Source: Pseudomonas rhizosphaerae
Lineage (GTDB): Bacteria; Pseudomonadota; Gammaproteobacteria; Pseudomonadales; Pseudomonadaceae
Direction: 5' to 3'
Length of the DNA stretch: 64,000 nt
Assembly: GCF_000761155.1 (NCBI RefSeq)
Contig: NZ_CP009533.1
Span: 1 to 64,000, forward strand
In this document: one piece after another, positions 56,817-64,000 of the stretch
Layout of the letters: every line of letters starts with the position of its first letter
Position numbering within the stretch: the stretch's first letter is position 1
The notes under the pieces: generated by a model
Database searches by the model: none
Seen by the model: only the letters and a program-made list of their open reading frames with translations
What the model was told of the DNA's origin: nothing
Program-made: the position numbers and the translations under genes

Positions 56817-58388
56817 ATGATCGCTACCTCTTCTCACGCCGTGATCTGCACGCCTCACGCCCAAGCCAGTGCCGCAGGGATGCAGATCCTCGATGCGGGT
56901 GGCATGGCCATTGATGCCATGCTGGCAGCCAGTGCCATGCTTGCCGTGGTCTTCCCGCACATGACTGGCCTGGGCGGGGATGCCCTCTGGATGATCCACG
57001 ACACCAAGGTCCGCACCATCGTGGGGATCGGGCAGGCCGGGCAGCGGTTGCCCGACGGCGGAGTCATCGGTTTGAGAGGTCCATCGTCGGTCGCCACCAC
57101 GGCGGGTGCGCTGGCGAGTTGGCAGACGGCGGCGACTATCAGCAGGCAGGAGTGGGGCTCCCGTTTGGGTTGGGCCGACCTGTTGCAGGACGCCGCGAGC
57201 GTTGCGGAGGCGGGCACGCCCGTTTCACAGTCCCAGCTGTTTTGGCAGACACTGCGGCAGCCACTCATCGAGCAGTTGCCGGACCTGCACGGTGTCTGCA
57301 AAACCGATGGGCGATGGTTGCGCGCAGGCGATACGCTGCGCCAGCCGGCGCTTGCCAACACCCTGCGGCATCTGGCCAGGTACGGGGTCGAGGATTTCTA
57401 TCAGGGCGAGTTGGCTCACGCGTTCGGGGCGGCGTTCGATCGGCTCGGTTGTGGCTTGACCCAGGCCGATCTGGCGGCCACGCGTGCACCGCTGGTGGCC
57501 CCTGTTTCGGTGCCTTACCGGCAGGGCCGACTCTACAACGTCGCACCGCCGTGCCAGGGTCTTTACACCCTGCAAGCCATGGCCGCGCTGCAGCACAAAC
57601 CACTCGCGCAGGTCGGCAATGGCAGCGCGCTGTACTACCACTACCTGGTCGAAGCCATCAAGCAAGGTCTACTGCGCCGTAACGCGCAGTTGTGCGATCC
57701 GCTGAGCACCGCGTGGGATTTCGCCGCCAGTCTCGATGAACGGCACGTTCAAGGGTATGCCGATGCCATCGACGACCAGCGTGCAGCGCCGTGGAACGAG
57801 CCGGGACGTCCTGCCGATACGGTCTGGATGGCTGCAACCGATGCCCAGGGCCGGACGGCCTGCCTCATCCAGAGCCTGTTTCACGACTTCGGCTCGGGCT
57901 GTATTCTGGGCGACACCGGGGTGCTGTGGCAGAACCGTGCTGCGGGTTTCAACGCCAGCCCCGAACACGTCAATGGCTGGGCCCCCGGCAAGCGTCCCGC
58001 GCACACGCTCAACCCATCCTGTTACCTGGCCGACGATGGCCGCCGCTGGTTCTTCGGCACTCAGGGAGGCGATGGTCAACCGCAGACGCAGATGGTCCTG
58101 GCGACGCAGCTCATCGACTATCAGCAGCCTATCGATCAGGCCTTGGGCTTCCCCCGCTTTTTGCTGGGCCGCAGTTTTTTCGACAGCACCGACAACCTCA
58201 AACTCGAAGGCGACATGAGCGCCGCGAGCATCGAAGGCCTGGCGGCGCTGGGTCATGGGGTGGAAATCATACCGGCGCAGAGCCCGATGACGGGCCATGC
58301 CGGTATCATCGCCATTGATGCCCAGGGGCGGCGCAGTGCCATGCATGATCCGCGAGGCGAGGGTACGGCACTTGGTCAGGCAGACTAA
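56817..58388 (+). CDS. Gamma-glutamyltransferase-family amidohydrolase (oxamate-amidohydrolase-like)
   Basis: This 523-residue Ntn-hydrolase of the GGT family lacks a signal peptide, unlike periplasmic GGT. The probable self-cleavage Thr lies in RPADTVWMAATDAQGRTACLIQS near 340, with FGSGCILGDTGVLWQNRA behind it. GGT glutamate-binding arginines are only partly kept. Length and cytoplasmic location fit HpxW-type oxamate amidohydrolases better than glutathione-cleaving GGT. The adjacent GntR regulator, amidohydrolase and importer support a catabolic role for an amide compound. Confidence 0.82.
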   Translation: MIATSSHAVICTPHAQASAAGMQILDAGGMAIDAMLAASAMLAVVFPHMTGLGGDALWMIHDTKVRTIVGIGQAGQRLPDGGVIGLRGPSSVATTAGALASWQTAATISRQEWGSRLGWADLLQDAASVAEAGTPVSQSQLFWQTLRQPLIEQLPDLHGVCKTDGRWLRAGDTLRQPALANTLRHLARYGVEDFYQGELAHAFGAAFDRLGCGLTQADLAATRAPLVAPVSVPYRQGRLYNVAPPCQGLYTLQAMAALQHKPLAQVGNGSALYYHYLVEAIKQGLLRRNAQLCDPLSTAWDFAASLDERHVQGYADAIDDQRAAPWNEPGRPADTVWMAATDAQGRTACLIQSLFHDFGSGCILGDTGVLWQNRAAGFNASPEHVNGWAPGKRPAHTLNPSCYLADDGRRWFFGTQGGDGQPQTQMVLATQLIDYQQPIDQALGFPRFLLGRSFFDSTDNLKLEGDMSAASIEGLAALGHGVEIIPAQSPMTGHAGIIAIDAQGRRSAMHDPRGEGTALGQAD

Positions 58389-58463
58389 AGGTTGAACGGG
58401 TATTTGCCGGATACTAGCCATCTCGTGTATAGGCATGAGGCTTTCTAGACAACAGAGGAAACG

Positions 58464-59156
58464 ATGGGGTTGAGTACCGTCACTGCCAAACAGCTTGAGG
58501 TGCAGCGTATCGTCGATGCGCTGTTCAAGGCTATTGCCCACCATCGCCTGCCGCCCGGCACTCGGTTGGTCGAAGCCCACATCGTCGAAACCCTGCAGGC
58601 CAACCGCAACCATGTGCAAGTCGCCCTGCAGCGGTTGGCGATGCAGAAAGTAGTGACCATCGAAGCCAATCGGGGCGCCATGGTGGCCCAGCCCACAGCC
58701 AAGGAGGCGCGGGATATCTTCAGCGCCCGTCGCGCCATCGAACGGGCGATCGTCGAGGCCATTACCCCGGCCGTGATGCGTAAGCACCGCCAGCGCATTG
58801 CCAGCCATATGAACAACGAGCGCAAAGCCACCAGCGATACCGATCGACGCGCCATCGTTCGCGAGCTGAGCGAATTCCATCTCATGCTCGGCGAAATCAG
58901 TGGAAACGTCGTGCTCAGCGATATTCTGGGCAATCTGATGGTGCGCAGCTCATTGATCGTGGCGCTTTACCAGCGTAACGATGTGCCTTCATGCGCGTCG
59001 GACGAACATCAGCAGATCATCACCGCGCTAGAGCAGGGCGATAACGCAGGGGCCGTACGGGTCATGCTGGAACACCTGGACGAACTTGAAGGGCAGTTGG
59101 CCCTGGAAGAGCGAGCCTTGGAGGAGTTCAACCTCAAGCAGGCGCTGAATGGCTGA
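58464..59156 (+). CDS. GntR-family regulator (FCD type)
   Basis: This 230-residue regulator has an N-terminal winged helix (LFKAIAHHRLPPGTRLVEAHIVETLQANRNHVQVALQRLAMQKVV) and a C-terminal all-helical FCD domain with metal-site candidates (EFHLMLGEISGN, SDEHQQIITALEQGD). GAGGAAACG precedes the ATG. It follows the GGT-like gene by 75 bases and faces the amidohydrolase gene, ending 21 bases from it. It probably controls both flanking transcripts in response to the imported substrate. Confidence 0.9.
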   Translation: MGLSTVTAKQLEVQRIVDALFKAIAHHRLPPGTRLVEAHIVETLQANRNHVQVALQRLAMQKVVTIEANRGAMVAQPTAKEARDIFSARRAIERAIVEAITPAVMRKHRQRIASHMNNERKATSDTDRRAIVRELSEFHLMLGEISGNVVLSDILGNLMVRSSLIVALYQRNDVPSCASDEHQQIITALEQGDNAGAVRVMLEHLDELEGQLALEERALEEFNLKQALNG

Positions 59157-59177
59157 CGAGCAGGCTTGCCCGTTCAA

Positions 59178-60401
59178 TCATGGCCTCAGCAACGTGCCGA
59201 CCGGTCGACTGAATGTTTGCCTGCCACCCTTGAAGCCCATCACCGGGGCGCTTATCTCGGCAATCACTGCTGCTGGCGACGGCGCGTCGAAGACGATGAA
59301 GTCGGCGCGGCAGCCCGGTAGCAGGCCGTAATCTTTCAGCCTGAGCAGGCGTGCCGATTCGCTGGATACCCAAGCCAGGCATTGCAGCAGCTGCGGCACC
59401 GTACCCATCTGGCTGACGTTGGCGAACAGATTGGCCTGACGCACCAGCGAGGCATCGCCATAGGGCGTAAAGGGGTTGCCGACATTGTTGGTGGACACCG
59501 AACACGTCACGCCGCAGGCGTGCAGATGCGCCAGCGGTGCCAGCCCCCGAGGTTTGTTGTGGAACACGTCGCGACCCATCAGGAACAGGTCGGTGCTGGG
59601 CAGGCAGGTCACCTGAACGCCCGCTTCGGCCAGCTCCAGTGCGAGCACCGTCAGTGATTCCTGGGGCAAGGCGGACAGCTTGGTCACATGGCCGATGGTC
59701 ACACGTCCGCCCCACCCATGCAGCCGAGTGCAGCGCGCGACTTCCATGACGGTCAGGCCTTCGGGGTTCAAATCGAAATCCAGATGCAGGTCCAGGTCGC
59801 AGTCGTAGCGTGTGGCCAGTTCGAACAGCCGCTGGATCTGCCCCAGCGGGTCGCTGTCCATGTACGGACACCCACCCAGGACCGTTGCACCGCTTTCCAG
59901 CGCCTGGCACAACAGGGCCTCGGTCCCTGGGTTGTTGAGCATTCCTTCCTGCGGAAACACACACAGTTCCAAGGTTATTGCCCATGCATAGTCGGCCTGC
60001 AAACGGCGAATGGCATGGAAGCCGGTCAAGCCGATCTGTGGATCCAGCTCCACATGGGTGCGCATGTGCGTGGTGCCTTGCACGATGGCCTTGTCCAGCA
60101 CCTGCGCGCCGCGCCGATACACATCATCTTCGGTAAATCCGGCCTTGGCCGCTCGGGTTTGGGCCACCGCTTCCGCCAACGTGCCTTCCTGTAGATGGCA
60201 TCGCTGCATGATGCAGGCTTTGTCCAGGTGAATGTGGGTTTCGATCAGGCCGGGCATCACGAGCTGGCCCCGCAAATCGAGGGTTTCCCACGGGCCTGCG
60301 TCAGCGCTCAAGGCTTCGACGAAATAGCCGTTTTCGACCTGCAGTTCGGTCAGGTGGTTATCGGCGCCAAGCCGCACATTGATGATCTTCATCGCCTTCA
60401 T
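59178..60401 (-). CDS. Cytosine-deaminase-like amidohydrolase
   Basis: This 407-residue metal-dependent amidohydrolase has the first-strand motif THIHLDKACI near 57, LHLDFD near 215, a His in TIGHVTKLSAL and Asp in the last strand region (CLPSTDLFL). The pattern is CodA/TRZ-like. It would deaminate or open a ring of a cyclic amide or amine. Its ATG overlaps the stop of the fused ABC gene (ATGA), so the enzyme is made together with the importer and probably acts on the imported compound. Confidence 0.87.
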   Translation of the reverse strand: MKAMKIINVRLGADNHLTELQVENGYFVEALSADAGPWETLDLRGQLVMPGLIETHIHLDKACIMQRCHLQEGTLAEAVAQTRAAKAGFTEDDVYRRGAQVLDKAIVQGTTHMRTHVELDPQIGLTGFHAIRRLQADYAWAITLELCVFPQEGMLNNPGTEALLCQALESGATVLGGCPYMDSDPLGQIQRLFELATRYDCDLDLHLDFDLNPEGLTVMEVARCTRLHGWGGRVTIGHVTKLSALPQESLTVLALELAEAGVQVTCLPSTDLFLMGRDVFHNKPRGLAPLAHLHACGVTCSVSTNNVGNPFTPYGDASLVRQANLFANVSQMGTVPQLLQCLAWVSSESARLLRLKDYGLLPGCRADFIVFDAPSPAAVIAEISAPVMGFKGGRQTFSRPVGTLLRP

Positions 60402-62890
60402 GCACTGACACCTTCGCCCAGGTAGGCCGCAGCCAAGTCTTTGTCTTCGCGCAATTGAGCGGCGCTGCCGGTTTTCACGATGGTCCCGGTTTCCAGCACA
60501 TACGCACGATCAGCCACCTGCAGCGCCAGGTTGGCCATCTGGTCCACCAGCAGAATGGTCACGCCCTCGTCACGCAGGGCAGCCAGCGCGTCGTAGAGCT
60601 CGCCGATCATGGCGGGCGACAGGCCCAGGGAGGGTTCGTCGAGCAACAGGATTTTCGGCTTCGCCATCAGGCCGCGACCCACGGCAACCATTTGCTGTTC
60701 ACCACCGGACAGCAGGCCGGCCGGGTTGTCGATGCGATCGCGCAGGCGAGGGAAGCGCTTGAGGATGGCCTCGATTTCAGCCTCGGTATCGAAGGCTTCG
60801 CGGCGTGAGTAACCGCCCAGTAGCAAATTGTCGCGCACGCTCAGGTAAGGAAAGACCTGACGGCCTTCGGGCACCAGCGCCAGGCCCTGCGCGGCAATCA
60901 GGCTGGCGCTGGTCTGCTCGATATTTTCGTTGTCGAGCAGGATGCTGCCGCTGCTGGCGCGATGCAGGCCGGCCAGGCATTGCAGAATGCTCGATTTGCC
61001 AGCGCCGTTCGCGCCGAGAATGGCCACCAGCTCGCCGGGATTGACCAGCAGATTGACCTTGTTGACCACGGCGGACGCGCCGTAATCAATGACCAGATCC
61101 TTGACGTACAGGCGCGCATCGCGGCTACCGGCCCAGGGTTGGGCACGCGCGGTGGCCTGATAGTCGGTGCCGCCCAGATAGGCCGCGATCACTTGCGGAT
61201 TCTGGCGGATTTCAGACGGCGGTCCCGAGGCGATCGGCTTGCCAGCGTCAAGCACCAGTAAATGCTCGGACACCGACATGACCAGCGTCATGTCGTGCTC
61301 GACCAGAATGACCGTGAGGCCGAAGTCCGCCAGCTTGCGCAGCAGTGTCGCCAGGTCGTCGGTGTCGCGACGACTGAGGCCCGCCGCAGGTTCATCCAGC
61401 AGCAATACCGCCGGTGCGGTCGCCAGCGCCCGGGCTATTTCCACCAGGCGACGGTCTACGTGAGGCAAATCTTCGGCGGGAATATTCACCTCGCCGCGGT
61501 AGCCCACCAATGCCAGCAGATCCAGCGCCAGGCTGCGTTGTGTTTCCAGGGCGCGGCTGAATGGCAGGCCCAGGCGTCCCTTCTGCATCGCCACCAACAG
61601 GTTGTCGAGTACGGACATTTCGCCGAACAGCAAGGTGGTCTGGTAAGTACGAGCGATGCCGGCCCTGGCGGTTTTCCAGGCCGGTAGGCCGGCCAGCGGT
61701 TGCTGCAATTCGATCTGGCCGCTGTCCGGTGCGTAGAATCCGCTGATCATATTCAGAACGGTGGTTTTGCCCGCGCCGTTGGGGCCGATGATGCTGGTGA
61801 TACTGCCAGCGGGTGCCTGCAGGCTGACGTGTTGCGCGGCCTGCACACCACCGAAGCGAATGCCGATATCGGAAACCCGCAACCCTGAGGACGGGCCCCG
61901 GCTGCGCAGATGCGCGGCCATGCGTGCTTGATCGATGGACGTCGGCGGCAGCAAGCGCATCGGTTTGATCAGGCGTCGCGCAAGGGCACCCAGCAGTCCG
62001 TTGGGCGCGATCCACAATACGATGAGCAGGAGCAGGGAGAAGATCAGCAGCCGGTATTCGGCGAAATCCGAGAGCAGTTCCGGTACCAGCACGATCAACA
62101 CTGCGCCGATCAGCGGCCCGAACAGCATGCCACTGCCGCCCACGATCACGGCCAGAACGAACAGGATGGATTGGGAGAAGGGAAAGGATTCCGGGTTGAT
62201 GAACATCAGCAATGGCGCGAGCAAACCGCCTGCCAGCCCGGTCAGCGCTGCGGACAATGCGAACGCCAGGGTCTTGCTGATCACCGGATTGAAGCCCAGC
62301 GAGCGTGCCGCGATTTCCGAGGTTTTCACCGCACGCATGGCCTTGCCCCAGCCGCTCTGGCTCAGGCGCCGATAGAACAGCAGCGCGCCGATCATCAGCG
62401 CGCCGGCCAGCAGGGCGAGCAGGATCGCCGGATCCAGGCCGGCGAACTCCGGTAGCGGGATACCCATCAAGCCGTTGGAGCCTCCGGTCACGTCCCGCCA
62501 TTCGATCAAGCCGTGATGCACCACGAACGCAAAGGCGATGGTGATCATCGCCAGGTAAGGGCCGCTGACCCGAAGCGCGGGAATCGCCAGCAGCGCGCCA
62601 ATCAGACCCGCCACCGCACCGGCCATTGGCAGGGCCAGCCACAGCGTCCATCCGGCCATGCTCAAGAGTGCCGATACATAGGCGCCTATCGCGTAGAACG
62701 CGATATGCCCGAAGGAAATCTGTCCGCTCAGGCCGATCAGGATATTGAGGCCGACGCCGACCACCGCCGCCAGGGCGCAGAGGGTGAAAACCAGTAACGA
62801 ATAGCTGTCGAGCGTGAACGCCATGACGCCGCAGACCACAGCGAGCAAGGCGATGAACGCTGGGGCGACCAGGGTTTTGAGGTTGTTCAT
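60398..62890 (-). CDS. Branched-chain-type ABC importer: LivM-LivG-LivF fusion
   Basis: This 830-residue protein joins three normally separate subunits: a LivM permease (about 1-315, with GLNILIGLSGQISFGHIAFYAIGAY), a LivG ATPase (about 340-575; Walker A GPNGAGKTT, Walker B VLLLDEPAAG) and a LivF ATPase (about 590-825; Walker A GANGAGKSS, signature LLSGGEQQM, Walker B ILLLDEPSLG). The LivG signature reads DLPHVDRRLVEIARAL, missing the usual LPYG pattern. It is coupled by ATGA overlaps to livH upstream and to the amidohydrolase downstream. The substrate is unknown. Confidence 0.92.
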   Translation of the reverse strand: MNNLKTLVAPAFIALLAVVCGVMAFTLDSYSLLVFTLCALAAVVGVGLNILIGLSGQISFGHIAFYAIGAYVSALLSMAGWTLWLALPMAGAVAGLIGALLAIPALRVSGPYLAMITIAFAFVVHHGLIEWRDVTGGSNGLMGIPLPEFAGLDPAILLALLAGALMIGALLFYRRLSQSGWGKAMRAVKTSEIAARSLGFNPVISKTLAFALSAALTGLAGGLLAPLLMFINPESFPFSQSILFVLAVIVGGSGMLFGPLIGAVLIVLVPELLSDFAEYRLLIFSLLLLIVLWIAPNGLLGALARRLIKPMRLLPPTSIDQARMAAHLRSRGPSSGLRVSDIGIRFGGVQAAQHVSLQAPAGSITSIIGPNGAGKTTVLNMISGFYAPDSGQIELQQPLAGLPAWKTARAGIARTYQTTLLFGEMSVLDNLLVAMQKGRLGLPFSRALETQRSLALDLLALVGYRGEVNIPAEDLPHVDRRLVEIARALATAPAVLLLDEPAAGLSRRDTDDLATLLRKLADFGLTVILVEHDMTLVMSVSEHLLVLDAGKPIASGPPSEIRQNPQVIAAYLGGTDYQATARAQPWAGSRDARLYVKDLVIDYGASAVVNKVNLLVNPGELVAILGANGAGKSSILQCLAGLHRASSGSILLDNENIEQTSASLIAAQGLALVPEGRQVFPYLSVRDNLLLGGYSRREAFDTEAEIEAILKRFPRLRDRIDNPAGLLSGGEQQMVAVGRGLMAKPKILLLDEPSLGLSPAMIGELYDALAALRDEGVTILLVDQMANLALQVADRAYVLETGTIVKTGSAAQLREDKDLAAAYLGEGVSA

Positions 62891-63756
62891 ACTTTCACCA
62901 ATACCCGGCTGCCGAACAGGCCGTTAGGACGAATCGCCAGCGCCAGAATGACCAGCGCAAACGTGAATATCTGGGTGAATGCAGAGCCGAAGTACAGGGT
63001 GATCAACGCCTCAGCCAAGCCGAACAGCAATCCGGCGGCGAACACACCGCCCGCGCTGCCGATGCCTCCGAGAATCGCCACCGCAAAGGCTTTCAATCCG
63101 AACAACATGCCCATTTCCGCATTGACGCTGAACAGTGGCGCAATCAACAGGCCCGCCACCGCCGCGAAGACGGTCGACAACGCAAAGGCGATGGCGACCA
63201 CACGATTGACGTTGATGCCCATCAGCATCGCGGCGCGCGGATTTTGCACGCAGGCTTCCAGTACCTTGCCCAGTCGGGTGTAACGCCGCACCAGATACAG
63301 CGCCAGGGCGACGGCCGCGCCTGCCAGTGGAATCAACAACTGCAGGGCGCTGATGTGGCTGCCGAACAGCTCGACATTCAGGTTCACCAAGTGGCTCTCG
63401 AACTGCCGAGGTTCCTTGCCGAAGGTAAACAGCGCAAGATTGTCCACCAGAATCCCGCCCGCCACCGTTGCCATCAGCCAGGCCTGCGAACCACGGCTGT
63501 GGAAGGGCCGCACCAGGTAGCGCTCGATCGCCAAGCCATACACGGCACAGAGGATCAGTGTCAGTGGCACGCCCAGCCACAGTGGCCAGCCCCAATTGAT
63601 GCAAAACAGGTAGCCGAGCACCGCACCGACCATCATGGCGCTGCCCTGGGCAAAGTTGACGGTGCGCGATACGACGTAGGTGAGGTGAAAACCCAATGCC
63701 AGCAAGGCGTACATGCTGCCCAGGCCGAGCCCGGTGATAACGGCGGCGGTGAACAT
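62887..63756 (-). CDS. Branched-chain-type ABC importer permease LivH
   Basis: This 289-residue permease has eight or nine helices with LivH signatures (GLGLGSMYALLALGFHLTYVVSRTVNFAQGS, IERYLVRPFHSRGSQAWLMATVAGG, GLKAFAVAILGGIGSAGG). It pairs with the LivM domain of the fusion protein. It starts three bases after the binding-protein gene and its stop overlaps the fusion start, so all three are one operon. Confidence 0.93.
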   Translation of the reverse strand: MFTAAVITGLGLGSMYALLALGFHLTYVVSRTVNFAQGSAMMVGAVLGYLFCINWGWPLWLGVPLTLILCAVYGLAIERYLVRPFHSRGSQAWLMATVAGGILVDNLALFTFGKEPRQFESHLVNLNVELFGSHISALQLLIPLAGAAVALALYLVRRYTRLGKVLEACVQNPRAAMLMGINVNRVVAIAFALSTVFAAVAGLLIAPLFSVNAEMGMLFGLKAFAVAILGGIGSAGGVFAAGLLFGLAEALITLYFGSAFTQIFTFALVILALAIRPNGLFGSRVLVKV

Positions 63757-63759
63757 CGC

Positions 63760-64000
63760 TTACTCCTGAGGCTTGAGCGGCACGATCTGGTCGTTGACGA
63801 AATGGGTGAAGATATAGTCGTCAGGGCCCAGGGCATCATGCTTGGATGGGCTGAACGGCTGCTTGTAGTGCTTGATCAAGCCGTCATAGTCCGTGACCGC
63901 ATAGAAACCGTCGCGCACGGCGGGGCCTTGCGTAGTGCCGGCCTTTTCGATGGCTTGAGCGGCGAGATGCAGCGCGTCGTACGCATTGGCGATGCCGACT
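63760..64000 (-). CDS. ABC importer substrate-binding protein, C-terminal end only
   Basis: The last 79 or so residues are visible (IANAYDALHLAAQAIEKAGTTQG, then AVRDGFYAVTDYDGLIKHYKQPFSP and HDALGPDDYIFTHFVNDQIVPLKPQE), ending in TAA at 63760. This is the end of a LivJ-like periplasmic binding protein. The N-terminal part lies beyond the window. It is first in the importer operon as read from the right. Confidence 0.88.
   Translation of the reverse strand, partial: VGIANAYDALHLAAQAIEKAGTTQGPAVRDGFYAVTDYDGLIKHYKQPFSPSKHDALGPDDYIFTHFVNDQIVPLKPQE

Overview
The window reads as chromosome of a Pseudomonas, probably of the fluorescens/putida lineage. The evidence is the rRNA operon layout (tRNA-Ile, tRNA-Ala, 23S, 5S), Pseudomonas-type gene sets (katB-ankB, icp next to the asrA-type Lon, gcd beside an OprB porin, dapA-bamC-MBL-purC), short inverted REP elements and high-GC codon use over most of the sequence. 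No species call is possible from this alone.

Layout. 1-3606: distal part of an rRNA operon with its terminator. 3625-10464: an iron-dependent HDO-type oxygenase divergent from a LysR regulator, an isochorismatase-fold hydrolase with an MFS exporter, a DUF429 protein, and periplasmic catalase KatB with its ankyrin partner behind an OxyR-like site. 10544-12276: a Fic AMPylator with a cluster of TGTCGCT repeats in front of it and a transporter-gene scrap. 12277-40958: mostly core genes, namely nrdB, cmoAB, icp, a heat-shock-type Lon (asrA), a cupredoxin/GGDEF-EAL/DUF3034/truncated-haemoglobin operon, glucose dehydrogenase plus OprB, a siderophore reductase, a class A PBP-like protein, a BepA-type protease, a peroxiredoxin, and dapA-bamC-MBL-purC ending at tRNA-Ser(CGA).

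40959-55388 is an accessory region of visibly lower GC, placed directly behind tRNA-Ser. It holds an unknown gene plus an Abi-alpha (DUF4393) gene, a decayed IS3-family element, a DHA2 drug exporter, and then the most interesting locus: a LuxR/LuxI quorum-sensing pair with a phz-box-like site, followed by a tightly packed run of six genes. These are an FAD oxidoreductase, a PrmC-like methyltransferase, an alpha-oxoamine synthase and papB-papA-papC. The last three should make 4-amino-phenylpyruvate, the precursor of 4-aminophenylalanine. The alpha-oxoamine synthase could join that amino acid to an acyl-CoA to give an aminoketone, which dimerises to a pyrazine. I recall a comparable papABCDEF set from P. 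fluorescens SBW25 that yields a bis(4-aminobenzyl)dimethylpyrazine. The linked quorum-sensing pair suggests population-density control of such a product.

55389-64000 returns to high GC. A secreted gluconolactonase/royal-jelly-type protein lies behind a perfect PtxS-type operator. Next comes a catabolic cluster: a gamma-glutamyltransferase/oxamate-amidohydrolase-like enzyme, a GntR regulator, and on the opposite strand a branched-chain-type ABC importer whose LivM, LivG and LivF parts are fused into one polypeptide, with LivH, the end of the binding protein, and a cytosine-deaminase-like amidohydrolase. Together they look like uptake and hydrolysis of an unidentified amide or amino-acid-like compound.
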